Assembly: GCA_964006375.1 (NCBI GenBank)
Contig: OZ023269.1
Span: forward strand, 6,766,426 to 6,830,425
Direction: 5' to 3'
DNA from: Tillus elongatus
Taxonomy: Eukaryota > Arthropoda > Insecta > Coleoptera > Cleridae
Length of the DNA: 64,000 bases
Under the pieces are notes generated by a model. The model saw only the letters and a program-made list of their open reading frames with translations, was not told where the DNA came from and did no database searches. The first letter of the stretch is position 1, and the number at the start of each line of letters is the position of its first letter. Positions 10,076-24,243 of this stretch are shown piece by piece. A program made the translations under genes and the position numbers.

Positions 10076-11185
10076 CACCAACGGCACGTCGGTGGGCAAG
10101 GGATGGCAGCCTTTGGGTGAGGGTAGGGTCACCGATGAGACGTATAGCTCTCTTCTGAATGTAGTCCAGGATAGCGAGTGTAGAAGCGGCAGCGGCACCC
10201 CAGATGTGGGAGCAATATTCGAGGTTTGGCCTTATTTGTGAAGTATATAAGGTATAGAGATTAGCTAGTGTTAAGTATTTGTGAGCTTGGAAGAGGAAAC
10301 CTAATTTCTTAGCAGCCGCTTCTGATATTGATGTGGCATGTTGGTGCCAATTGAGGTTTCGATCCACAGAAATGCCGACAAGTGAAAAGGACTCATTACT
10401 TTGAATAACTTGGTTGTTGGATATCTCTTGTGAGAAAGAAAGCAAGACTGAGATTTGGTGGGATTGAATTGTACAAGATTTTTACTTCCCCAGTCTAATA
10501 TTTTTTGGAGATCCAGAGATCCAGAACCCTCCATGAGTCAGCGATCCTCATCTAATTTGGCTGAAGAGACAGGCTTAGAATATTGTATATTTGAGTGGAG
10601 GGTGCTATCGTCCGCGTAACTGTGAATTAGGTTGGATGTGCTGGAGAGGAGGTCATTGATGTGGAGCAGAAACAAAGTAGGGGCTAAAGCTGAACCTTGA
10701 GGAACTCCTGCATTAATTGAATACAGTTTAGAGGACTGACCATGCACGACAACAGAAATGTATCGGTTGGAGAGGAAATTTGCTGTCCAGGTACAGAGTT
10801 TTGCTGGTAGGCCATCGGCCGGAAGTTTATTAAGCAGCGCTGCGTGTCAGACCTGATCGAATGCTTTGGATATGTCTAGAGCGACAATCTGGGATTCACC
10901 GTGTAGTTCTATAGACTTATTTGAAGAATGGGTGACAAAGGCAAGGAGGTCGGCAGTTGATCTGCGCTGACGGAATCCATACTGCCTGTCGTGGATTAGA
11001 CTGTATTTTTCAAGAAATTTTAGTAATTCGGTGTTTATATACTTTTCCATCACTTTAGAGACGACTGAAAGGAGAGAAATAGGCCTGTAGTTGCTAGGAA
11101 GCGCTTTGGATCTTTTCTTGGGGACGGGTTGTACTCGAGCAGTTTTCCGGTTTCTAGGGAATATGCCTTTATTGTAGGATGTCTG
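9728..11185 (-). pseudogene. 5'-truncated, frameshifted LINE (CR1/L2/Daphne-like)
   Basis: The minus strand holds, from high to low coordinate, RT motifs in several frames: DRQYGFRQRRSTADLL and ALDISKAFDQV (about 10,850-11,000), NAGVPQGSALAPTLFLLHIN with SYADDSTLHS (about 10,600-10,720), RNLNWHQHATSIS, then ANLYTLYTSQIRPNLEYCSH and the C-terminal domain. The 3' end is ATTTGAACAACACACCACG-like at 9,728. Multiple frameshifts and the missing endonuclease mark a dead copy. A (CT)n tract at 10,041-10,073 lies in the coding part (Leu-Ser repeat). Related copies: 27,422-28,550 and 58,288-60,571. Confidence 0.85.
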
Positions 11186-11920
11186 ACGTCGCCTTTAGAC
11201 TGTGATGTTGGCTATATTATTTATTTTATATTGTTTGTAATTTAATTCTACGAAACATTTTTAATGAATCAGTGCACCTTTTGACAAACTCTACGAGCAA
11301 CCACTGGACAAAATTAGCTTTATCTATAATGGCATATACTTTTAAAGTGGTAGAGTATATTATAATGTGGGAAAGCTGGAGAGATTTAGAGACATATGTG
11401 TATGTGGCGCCAGTACATTGATGTCTTCTCCCTTAAGTCCCCAGGCCACTTGATGTCTTGATCTACATCACTATAGCCTTCTATAGTAGTCGGGAATACT
11501 CAGATATATAGGTTTATTACAATCTACAATACAACAGTTGCTATTGTTCTATATGTTTTCCCTGTGTAAGTTTTGTCACTTAATTTAAATAGCAGTCGTC
11601 GATTGAGACTCATTATACAGTAATTTACTATAATTACATCTTGTACAAGTGGTTTATTACTTGGTTATTGGGCTTCTTGTTATGTAATTCATTTAAAAAA
11701 ATGGAGTCAGTAGCTTGAAATAATTTATGAAGCTTCTTATGCAAAACGTAAAATGTTTATTTATACAGTTATTTAACTACAACTTCTTTTTATTTTATTA
11801 TGGTCTGATTTCACCATTTTGTATAATTTTTTTATCCAAAAGAAGGTTTTTGGCTGCAGCAATATACGATTCGCGCAAAAGCTTGTTAAATTCGTAAAAA
11901 TTGATTGAGAATAATTTTTC
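11186..11920. other. A+T-rich spacer, nothing recognised
   Basis: No coding or repeat signal that I can support. Confidence 0.5.
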
Positions 11921-11924
11921 TTAG

Positions 11925-11965
11925 TAAGCACACTTGGAGAAATCGAATCATCACAACACATTTAA
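11925..11965 (-). repeat. Penelope-like element 3'-end fragment
   Basis: The minus strand reads GTTGTGATGATTCGATTTCT then CCAAGTGTGCTTACTAAG, matching the downstream part of the hammerhead-like repeat at 47,236-47,290 and 50,375-50,413. The ribozyme-like core itself is missing here. Confidence 0.6.
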
Positions 11966-11974
11966 AAAAAGTCT

Positions 11975-13050
11975 GGACGCAGCAAGTGCGTTATAGAAGT
12001 GAATTTTCATAAAAATATGTTTAATAGCAAATATGTCTCTCTAACGCAATCAGGTATCAATCTGGTTACCGGTCTAGCCTATATAGTAGAAATTTGATCA
12101 AAATAACTTACTGTTTGAAAATGTACAAAAAATTTCCCAAAATAAACTTTAAATGTTTCCGACAAAACTGGTTTCCTAGCCAAAAAACCTTGGGTTATTA
12201 AGATTCGAGGCATTTAATGAAAATTCGCTACCAAAACGCACTTACTCGGTCTAGATTTTTTTCTTACAAACATGCATCATATTTAGATAAAAAATGCAAA
12301 AATGCAATAATATAATGCTAGTCAAAAAACATGGTATCACTAACGACTTATGGGCCAGCCTGTGATTGTCAAAATAATTTAATAAGATGCAGCTCAATAC
12401 ACCCTATAATTAACGTATACAACTTTTGCTCGAGCCTCGGTGGTCCAGGGGAAAGAACGTGTGCCTCTGAACCGAAGGGTACTGGGTTCGATTCCCAGGG
12501 TCTCCTTTTCACTTATTCAGTACACACTATAATAAATTAACATCAACCGAGGTTCTGGCATTGTGTTTGAGCAAGTTGAATGTCTGCACGTTCCGCCCTT
12601 CGGAGGGGGCGTAAAGACGTCGGTCTCGTGTCCATGCGATCTTGGCACGTTAATGATCCTCACCCTCTTTACAGAAAGGCAGGCGTTCGGCAAAATTTTC
12701 AGGACAGAGAGGTAAAACTGCTCCCTGGCGTCGGTGATTCGCCATAGTCGCGGAAATGGGCCGATGTTGAAATTTAAAAAAAAGTATTGCTCGTATCCTG
12801 TATAATAATAAGTATATTGAGCTTTACCGTAGAAATGCGTCGCCCTGTATATATGTAAATAGATAAGAACTGAAACTAAACCCAAATAAGGATTCTAGGG
12901 GATCTAGTTTGCAATCATCTGAAGAAAAAATTTTTAAATTCAAATCGCGGTCTCATTAACGAATTTTTTCTACGAAAATTAGCTAAAAATTATAGACCGT
13001 TAAGCCATAAATTTAACTGAAACAAAAGTCATGGTCGCGATTTGAAATGT
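11975..13050 (+). repeat. modular (TA)n repeat, blocks A-B-E (no TA expansion), split by SINE
   Basis: Block A (GGACGCAGCAAGTGCGTTAT to the inverted GAAAATTCGCTACCAAAACG), block B split by a SINE at 12,433-12,786, then CCTGTATATATGTAAATAG and block E with hairpin AATTTTTTCTACGAAAATT. The B/E junction holds only TATATAT, whereas other copies have 70-160 bp of (TA)n at the same point. Confidence 0.8.
12433..12786 (+). mobile_element. tRNA-derived SINE (family 1), copy 1
   Basis: About 354 bp inside block B of a modular repeat, flanked by TTGCTCG at 12,426-12,432 and 12,787-12,793. The head carries A-box-like GGTGGTCCAGGGG and a perfect B box GGTTCGATTCC (12,485-12,495), so a pol III promoter is present. 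The body contains TTCGGAGGGGGCGTAAAG and GGTCCCGTGT-like sequence, which recalls the conserved core of many invertebrate tRNA-SINEs (from memory). The 3' end is TCGCGGAAATGGGCC plus an A-rich tail. Copy 2 is at 61,621-61,978. Confidence 0.85.
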
Positions 13051-13216
13051 CAAAATTGGCAACATGTAGGCAACGAATCCGAAGCAAATACGGATTATGT
13101 AAAGAAAGCGTCGCAAGAAGAATGTTTTGTTAAGTTTCAGCTTCAACCGTCAGTGTTCTTCATTTTTCTAAAATATTTCCAGAAATTTTATTTCAAATAG
13201 ACCTTTTCTCTGATGC
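13030..13216 (-). repeat. inverted block C of the modular repeat
   Basis: Directly after a plus-oriented block E, block C appears in reverse orientation (GCGATTTGAAATGTCAAAAT; TTCTCTGATGCTTCGGC). The copy at 11,975 has therefore been rearranged internally, or two copies have joined head to head. Confidence 0.7.
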
Positions 13217-13375
13217 TTCGGCAAGGAAATTTGCTAAAAAGTTAGTAAGAAAATTTGGTATTACATTTGGTACATAAAAATTCGCTAACGCAGTAAATTA
13301 AAATATATACGATCTGATCTAAACACAGACGTAGGCTTCTCTTACGGTCAAAAAAAATTTCATCTGACGATCCCG

Positions 13376-13427
13376 TATAAAAGTAAACCGGTTGCAGAGA
13401 AGCAAACGAGCACTTATGAAGCCACAG
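13376..13427 (+). promoter_or_regulatory. candidate TATA box plus mini first exon (MKPQ) and splice donor
   Basis: TATAAAAG at 13,376-13,383 is followed at 13,416 by ATG AAG CCA CAG and a consensus donor GTAAGT at 13,428. Insect cuticle-protein genes often have this plan: a TATA box, then a first exon coding about four residues, then a long intron. I found no matching second exon in the window, so chance or a pseudogene remains possible. Confidence 0.3.
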
Positions 13428-13574
13428 GTAAGTCTGTATGGCAGTATTAAATATGGAATCGTTTAACTAAGTTAGAGCAACAAAAAGAACCTGATCTGGT
13501 ACTAAAATTTGAATTAAGAGCCTTAAGAGTTCACATCTCATTAATTAATTTTTTCTATACAAATTCGCTGAAAA

Positions 13575-13866
13575 TTCATTGCAATTACATAATCTGATCA
13601 TATAACGTTAAAAGAAAAAAAAAGAAAAAAAAACAAAAAAATAAAGTTCACACAGCTGGAGTTGAACCCGCGTCATCTCTGATGAATTATAGTATATAAT
13701 ACGCGGGCCCTAGCGACTTAGCTACGAAGCAGGGTTATAAGCTCGTATATACATTTATACTTTACAATAGCAAATAATTTCTGTTTTAAATTGATTTTTT
13801 TGCACATATTTTATCAAATGAAACAGAAATCTGGGACTTTGTTAAAGACAATTCATTTAAGATTGT
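13575..13866 (-). mobile_element. tRNA-like SINE candidate (family 3), copy 1
   Basis: The minus strand carries A-box-like GTAGCTAAGTCGC and B-box-like GGTTCAACTCC (13,658-13,668 on +). A T-rich tract and a conserved TTACATAATCTGATCATATA on the + side, and GGGACTTTGTTAAAGACA at the other end, are shared with 27,055-27,402. The tRNA resemblance is degenerate and I found no target duplication. Confidence 0.45.
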
Positions 13867-13879
13867 ATATCCTTCATGT

Positions 13880-14360
13880 TCAGAGTCTGTTAAACCTCAT
13901 CAGTTTTGACATTTTAAATCGTGACTGACATTTTCAGAAGAAAAACTATAAAATATTCATAGTATTTTTTCTCGTCTTTCTCAACATATTTGAGGCAAAG
14001 CAGACAATCTTTGTCTATAATATTCAGTAACTTGTTTAACACAAAATATTGTCTTGTGCGTTTCTTTGATAACCAGTGGATTCCAATTTTTTTAAATGCC
14101 TATAACATTTTTCCTTTCAACGTATAAATCTAAATTTTGGTACGTAATTTACATTTTATCCTATAAAGCTGCGTATTAAATTTGGTTGCCATATCATTCC
14201 TATTTCCGGAGATCCAAAAATTTTTCGAAAGAAAACCTAAAATTTTTCCGGAAAAGCTAGTGTGATTTTCTTGGCTAACGAACTTATCTAAGCTACTTCT
14301 AAAAGGAAGGTACTCACCAAATTTAATCACAATCGGCCTGTTATTTTTTGAGTTATCGGT

Positions 14361-14425
<65 letters not shown>

Positions 14426-14480
14426 TTTTTTATGAAAATTCGCTACCAAATATCACTTGTTGCGTGCAGACTTTTATATA
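13880..14480 (+). repeat. modular (TA)n repeat, C/D blocks, (TA)n, then inverted A terminus
   Basis: Block D (CCTATAACATTTTTC; TTCTTGGCTAACGAACTTAT; TGAGTTATCGGTGTG) leads into (TA)n (14,364-14,420). Block E is absent: the tract is followed directly by GAAAATTCGCTACCAAATAT, the inverted block-A terminus. Confidence 0.75.
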
Positions 14481-14774
14481 TAGATATGTATCTTCACAGT
14501 CATCCGCAGCAAATTATAAATCTCATATAGGTTATTTATCCCATAAATAAATGGAAGCAAACCGGATATTTACACCTATTTCCTGTAAATTTTTATTGAG
14601 GTTGGACTACATCGCACGTGTAAACTTTATAGTTGGTTTATGATGATAATAAACAAGTTAGCTTAAAGCCAGGCCTATGAATTATGAGCTGCTTGTTTCA
14701 GGTAAATAAACAAAAATAGTAGTCTACAATATAGAACTAGTTGACCTTTCAATTAAAATAATTCGTTTCTAGAC

Positions 14775-15794
14775 CCTAATATATATAACCTATATAGTAA
14801 AAACAATGTGCCATGTTTCATCAAAATAACTTTATTGTTTGAAAATGTACAACAATTTCCGAAAGTAAACTTAAAGTGTTCCCGAAAAAACTCCTTTCTT
14901 GATAAACCTTATAGGTTAATAGGAAACTGAGCTATTCAAATATGAAGCATTTGTTCAAAATCCGCTACCATAACGCACTTGCTGCGTCCATAATTTTTTA
15001 ATTTTCTTACAAACATGCATTATATTTCGATGAAAAATGCAAAAATGCAATAAGATAAGGCGTGTTTGACTAAAAAAAAAAAAAGAAAATTTGTATCACC
15101 ATATGGGCTACCCTGTGATTGTAGAGATATTTTTTAAGATGTAGCTCAAGACACCCTATAATTAATGTATAATTTTTTTTTCATATCTTGTATAATAACG
15201 GATATATTGAGCTTTATTGATTTTTTACGAAAATTCGACAAAAATTATATACCATTAAACGATAAACTCTATAGCTAAAACGACTGCCAAAGCATCAGAG
15301 AAAGGGTCTATTTGAAATGAATTTTCTGGAAATATTTTAGTAAAATGAAGGACAATGACAGTTCAAACTAAGACTTCAGGGTTTGTAAAACATTCTTCTT
15401 GAGACATTTTCTTTTCATAGCTCGTATGAGATTCAAGTTCTTTACCTAATGTTGCCAATTTTGACGTTTTAAATCGCAACTTTGGCGTTTTGAGGAAAAC
15501 CCCAATTTATTTTTCTTTAAATGCCTATAACTTTTTTGTCTTTTGGCCTACAGAGCTATATTTTGGTAGGAAATTTAACTATAGCGATATAAACCGGTGC
15601 ACCAAATTTGGCTGCCCTTACTGTGTTATTTCCGGAGATATAAATTTTTTTAGAAAGGAAACACAAAATTTTCCGGGAAAACCTCGGCGGATTTATCTGG
15701 CTAACGAGCGTATCCAAGCCACTTGTAAAAGGAAGGTATTCATCAAATTTAGTCAAAATCAGCCCATTATTTTTTGAGTTATCGGTCTGATACA

Positions 15795-15877
<83 letters not shown>

Positions 15878-15995
15878 CGAAACTAACCCCGGATATGTGT
15901 TCTAGGGGGCCTAATTAGCGCTCATTTGCAAAAAAATTTTCAAAATTAAAAAGTCGGGATCTCCTCATTAGTGAATTTAAAAGAAAATCACTAAA
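14775..15995 (+). repeat. modular (TA)n repeat, nearly complete plus copy
   Basis: Block A lacks its first ~40 bp, then B (CACCATATGGGCTACCCTG), C (GCCAAAGCATCAGAGAAAG), D (TATCTGGCTAACGAGCGTAT), (TA)n 15,796-15,873, and block E with AACCCCGGATATGTGTTCTA, followed by a degenerate hairpin. Confidence 0.8.
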
Positions 15996-16407
15996 AAGAA
16001 AATAAGATGCTCTCTTACAATTTTTTTTACGAAAATTCGCTAAAAGACTATTTAGCTCTAAATTAACCAACCACTTTAGAAAACACTTTAAAGTATTTAG
16101 TTCCTTTACTTAACTTAACTCCTAGATTATTTTAACTCAGTTTAAGAAAACAAAAGACCACCAACAAGGTTCACAGCATATTTATGCCACACTTAAAAAT
16201 CACAAATGTCACATATAGTGTATTACAAGTTTAGATCACCCTGAAATATATCTGTTTAAATATGCCAAACAACATAACGGAAGTTTTTAAGTTTACAAGT
16301 TTTTAATACACAACACGTGTAAGGGACTAGGTATCTCTTTATTTTTGTCTGCCTCTATGTCTAGGACTCTAAAGCACTAAGGGTTTATGTTTGTAACTAA
16401 ATAAAAA

Positions 16408-16499
<92 letters not shown>

Positions 16500-16672
16500 C
16501 ATTACTTTACTGGCTCAAATTGGACAGTTTGTCTATATACAACAAGTAAACTAATTGTGCTATATATTTAGACTAATAAAGTTTTACCAAAAAATCATGA
16601 AAATTACGTTTCCAAATTCTATAAACTTCAAATTTTAATAGGCACACTAAACCAGATTTCTCTTTCGTCTTT
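15996..16672. other. spacer with one isolated (TA)n tract
   Basis: The only structure I see is a perfect (TA)n at 16,411-16,497 that is not flanked by recognisable D or E blocks. The rest is unassigned A+T-rich DNA. Confidence 0.55.
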
Positions 16673-16673
16673 T

Positions 16674-16791
16674 AGTGAATTTTATTTAAAAAAATTCACT
16701 ATGAGGACACCCCGACATTTGAATTTTGAAAAAAATTCTTCAAATGAGCGCTAATTAGGCTCCCTAGAACACATATCCGAGGTTAGTTTCA

Positions 16792-16878
<87 letters not shown>

Positions 16879-17878
16879 CGATAACTCAAAAAATAATGGG
16901 CCGATTTTGATTAAATTAGGTAAATACCTTCCTTGTGCAAGTGGCTTGGAAAAGTTCGTTAGCCAGGTAAATCGGCCCAGGTTTTCCCGAAAAATTTTGT
17001 GGTTTCTTTCGAAAAAAAATTCTATCTCCGGAAGTAACAAAGTAACGGCTACCAAATTTGGTACGCGGGCTTATATCACTATAGGTAAATTACGTATGTC
17101 AAAATCGGGACTTAAAACGACAAAATTGGCAACATTTAGGCAAAGAACCTGAAATTAATACGGGCTATGGAAAGAAAATGTCTCAAGAAGAATGTTTTAC
17201 AAATCCTGAAGTCTTAGCTTCAACCAGCATTGTCCTTCATTTTACTAAAATATTTCCATAAAATTCTTTTCAAATATATCCTTTCTCTGATGCTTTGGCA
17301 GTAGTCTTAGCTATAGAGTTTATCGTTTTAATGGTATATAATTTTTGTCGAATTTTCGTAAACAATCAATAAAGCCCAATATATCCGTTATTATACAAGA
17401 TACGAAAAAAATTGTATACATTAATTATAGGATGTCTTGAGGTACATCTTAAAAAATATTTCTACAATCACATGGTGGCCCATAAGTCGTTAGTGATACA
17501 AATTTTCTTTTTTTTTTTTAATCAAGCACGCCTGATGTTATTGCATTTTGGCATTTTCCATCGAAATATGATTCATGTTTGTAAGAAAAGAAATTCAGGA
17601 CGCAGAAAGTGAGTTATGGTAGCGAATATTCATTAAATGCGTCAAATTTGAATTGCTCTATTTGCTATTAATCTATAAGGTTGACCAAGTTTTTCAGGAA
17701 CACTTTAAGTTTACTTTCGGAAATTTTTGTACATTTTCAAACAATACTTTACTATATAGGTTATGCTGATAACCAAATTTGATGCCTGCTTTCGTAAAAA
17801 AACACCCATATTTGCTATTAAAAACATGTTTATGAAAATTCACTACCATAACGCACTTGCTACGTCCAGACTTTTAAA
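16674..17878 (-). repeat. modular (TA)n repeat, complete minus copy
   Basis: Left to right: hairpin TAGTGAATTTT...AAATTCACTA, block E, (TA)n 16,796-16,876, then D, C, B and A, ending in TCACTACCATAACGCACTTG. All blocks are present in mirror order to the plus copies, which shows the element is a unit with two defined ends. Another (TA)n (17,883-17,955) follows immediately. Confidence 0.85.
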
Positions 17879-17879
17879 A

Positions 17880-17882
<3 letters not shown>

Positions 17883-17955
<73 letters not shown>
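17883..17955. repeat. (TA)n tract
   Basis: Perfect alternating TA just outside the block-A end of the preceding modular repeat. Confidence 0.9.
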
Positions 17956-17958
<3 letters not shown>

Positions 17959-18004
17959 ATTCAATTATACAATGCACCTTAGAAAGAAGCATAATTTATA
18001 AAAA

Positions 18005-19652
<1,648 letters not shown>

Positions 19653-19736
<84 letters not shown>

Positions 19737-19862
19737 GAGATTGAAACTGACCCCGAATATGGGTTCTAGGGGGCTACTTCGCGCTCAGGTAAAGAAATTT
19801 TTAAAAATGTAAAAGTCGGGATCTCCATTAGGGAACTTTTCGTTGAAAATTGACTAAAAGCA
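19653..19862 (+). repeat. (TA)n and block E of modular repeat (solo E end)
   Basis: (TA)n to 19,731, then TGAAACTGACCCCGAATATG and GGGTTCTAGGGGGCTACTTC, ending in a decayed hairpin. D and upstream blocks are missing. Confidence 0.75.
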
Positions 19863-20262
19863 TTATTTCCAAACAAATGTCTAAATATCATTGAACTGTC
19901 ACCTGCAATGTTGTAGCCTAAGCGTTCTAAAAGCAGTTATGCTCTTCAGCAATATTTTCTTACACGTTTCGCAAATTAGTATTTACTATTTGTAAACCTC
20001 ACCTCTCTTCAATTTCTAATTAGAAGTAAATAATATTTTCACTCCACAAGATGTTTTAAGGTTTTGCTTTACAAGAAGTTACAAACTTCTATTTAAAATT
20101 TCTATTTGGTTAAAATATGAAATGAAACGCATATCTGTTGACACTGACATTACTTGTCATAAAACAACTCAATCAAATTTAATATTTACTCAACCAAAAT
20201 TCAGTTATTATATAGGTATGTATACCTAAGTAATTTTCGTAAAATGCTGTGTAGACCACTTG
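19863..20262. other. spacer, nothing recognised
   Basis: No feature supported. Confidence 0.5.
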
Positions 20263-20264
20263 TA

Positions 20265-21384
20265 TGAAAATTCGCTATCCGAACGCATTTGCTGCGTCCA
20301 GATGTCTTTTGTACGGCACAATGTAAAATTAAAATAACAAATAAATAAATAAAAATGTTTTTAATAGCAAACATGTTTTTTTAAGAAAGCAGGCATCAAT
20401 CTATATAGTAGAAACAATGTGCCATGTTTCATCAAAATAACTTTATTGTTTGAAAATGTACAAAAATTTCCGAAAGTAAACTTAAATTGTTCCCGAAAAA
20501 ACTGGTTTCCTGGTCAACCTTATACTTTAATAGCAAATTGAGCTATTCAAAGCATTTAATGAAAATTCGCTACCATAACGCACTTGTTGCGTCCCGAATT
20601 TCTTTTCTTACAAAGATGTATTATATTTCGATGGAAAATGCAAAAAGGCAATAACATAGGGCGTGTTCGATTAAAAAAAAGAGAATATTTGAATCACCAA
20701 CGACTTATGGGCCATCCTGTAATTGTGGAAATATTTTTTAAGATGTAGCTCAAGACACTATAATTAATGTATACCATTTTTTTCGTAACTTGCATAATGG
20801 ATATATTGAGCTTTAATGATTTTTTACGAAAATTTGACAAAAATGATACACCATTAAACGATAAACTCTATAGCCAACACTACTGCTAAAGCATCAGAGA
20901 AAGGGTCTATTTTAAATTAATTTTCTGGGAATATTTTAGTAAAATGAAGGACAATGACGATTGAAACTAAGAGTTCAGGCTTTGTAAAGCATTCTTCTTG
21001 GGACATTTTCTTTCCATAGCCCGTATTAATTTCAGGTTCATTGCCTAAATATTACCAATTTTGACGTTTTAAATCGCGACTTTGACGTTTTGAGGAAAAC
21101 CCAAATTTATTTTTCTTTAAATGCCTGTAACTTTTTTGTCCTTTAACCTACAGAGTTAAATTAGTAGGTAGCTTACCTATGATGATATGAACCCGTCTCC
21201 CGAATTTGGTTGCCCTTACTTTGTTAATTCCGGAGAGATAAATTTTTTTCGCATGAAAACTCAAAATTTTCCCGGAAAACCACGTCCGATTTTCCTGAGT
21301 AACGAGCTTATCCAAGCCATTTACAAAAGGAGGGTATGTGCCAAATTTTATCAAAATCGTCCCATTATTTTTTGAGTTATCGGT

Positions 21385-21476
<92 letters not shown>

Positions 21477-21612
21477 AACATATAAAAATTCAAACTGACC
21501 TCGGATATGGGTTCTAGGGGTCCTAGTTCACGCTCATTTGCAAAAAATTTTTCAAAATTCAAAAGTCGGGATCTCCCCATCAATGAATTTTTTTCTACGA
21601 AAATTCACTAAA
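20265..21612 (+). repeat. modular (TA)n repeat, near full-length plus copy
   Basis: An inverted A terminus at 20,272-20,300, then block A body, second A terminus (GAAAATTCGCTACCATAACG), B (CAACGACTTATGGGCCATCC), C, D (TTCCTGAGTAACGAGCTTAT), (TA)n 21,388-21,477, block E (ATGGGTTCTAGGGGTCCTAG) and a 3' hairpin. About 1.35 kb. Confidence 0.85.
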
Positions 21613-21799
21613 ACACGATTTTCCTATGCAAAAATCTAAGAACAAGCTTTTTTTTAACTTGAAAAATAGTTCACAACGCTTAGTTAAAATCAATAACTAA
21701 AAACAAGCGTTTTAGTTTCTGATGAAGCAAGTGTATATTCCATGATAATTAAAAACGTCTTTAACATGATTAAAATCGATTAAGAAATAATTTTGTATC

Positions 21800-22066
21800 T
21801 ATCTATAATAATTAGATATAAGAGAGAGGAGGCTCTCCATTTAGATCCACCCCCGAATTGCGTTGGTGGATATCGTATGTTTTGAAGCGTCGCTCCGCCT
21901 TCGGCGTCAAAATTAGATCTAATATCATAGAAAGACCGGCCCGATGTGTCGACGAATCGTCAGAACTAAGCCCCAGGCCATAATCCAGTGTCAGAACAGC
22001 TCCGGGGTGCACTCTGTAAAAGTTTCCAACTTTATTTAGTGATTGATTGAAAGTGTTAAATTGAAA
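21800..22066 (+). promoter_or_regulatory. probable 5' UTR / proximal upstream region of Hand
   Basis: A locally G+C-richer, non-repetitive island in A+T-rich DNA, directly before the candidate first coding ATG. It contains a small inverted repeat (TTTTGAAGCG near 21,880 and CGTCAAAA near 21,912). I cannot place the transcription start; no TATA box stands out. An open frame on the opposite strand is treated as fortuitous. Confidence 0.45.
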
Positions 22067-22148
22067 ATGTCGTTTAGTACTTCGGAACCACAGGATACCT
22101 ATCAATATCAATATCCCGCCCAGAATGTATACGGGCATTATATTTCAG
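22067..22148 (+). CDS. Hand: Hand, probable first coding exon
   Basis: ATG in a good context (GAAAATGTCG) opens 27 codons beginning MSFSTSEPQDTYQYQYPAQN. One base is left before a consensus donor (TTTCAG|GTAGGT at 22,148/22,149), giving a phase-1 end. The next Hand exon (51,115) needs exactly one incoming base, and G+AT restores an Asp codon. The Tyr/Gln-rich N-terminus is plausible for an arthropod Hand protein. No other host exon between here and 51 kb on this strand fits. The link is inferred from phase, orientation and the absence of competitors; a cDNA would settle it. If right, the intron is 28,966 bp. Confidence 0.6.
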
Positions 22149-22562
22149 GTAGGTGAGCCCTTTATATCACTTATGAGCTCCTACTATAATTATATGTTTA
22201 TATACATATATATTATATATGATGTAAGCTATTCACTTCTTATGTATATCATAATATATAATCCAATTAGCCCTAAACTGTTGGTATGGCTGTCAATCAT
22301 CATTTGTTCGTTATTTTATTTTGCGTGTTTATTTATTTATTTAAAAATATTTACGTTAATTTTGTACATGTGCAAAAAGTTTTTAAAATAGAAAAATGCA
22401 GTGTTAAATTATAAATCAGCTTTGACTGTACAAAAAACTAAATTCATCACTTATTTTCTTAATATTGGCAAAACACTTCGAAATTGTGAGTTTTAATGGC
22501 TTAAAATTGCTTGTTTATGGAAGTGGTTAATTTTTGAGAAATATTATTTAGTTAATTTTTGT
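22149..22562 (+). other. start of Hand intron 1, no feature recognised
   Basis: A+T-rich; short open frames look incidental. Confidence 0.5.
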
Positions 22563-22564
22563 AG

Positions 22565-24124
<1,560 letters not shown>

Positions 24125-24243
24125 TTACAAGTATAATAAAGTGCGATAAACTCCTGGTTATAAGATATTTAAAAAATAGAAGAAAACTCTTTTTTTCTTA
24201 TGAAACCTTTCGCAATTTTTTTTATTGCTTCGTCAGTCACTAA

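Noticed and set aside
9280..11185. A single LINE insertion inverted by twin priming
   Set aside because: The two opposite segments overlap in protein coverage; twin priming gives non-overlapping parts.
12433..12510. A functional tRNA gene
   Set aside because: Has A and B boxes but the arms do not pair, and the unit extends 350 bp with a target duplication, so it is a SINE head.
21812..22138. 108-codon minus-strand frame with a hydrophobic N-terminus
   Set aside because: It overlaps the better supported Hand exon 1 and 5' UTR on the + strand, has no recognisable domain, and is G+C-driven.
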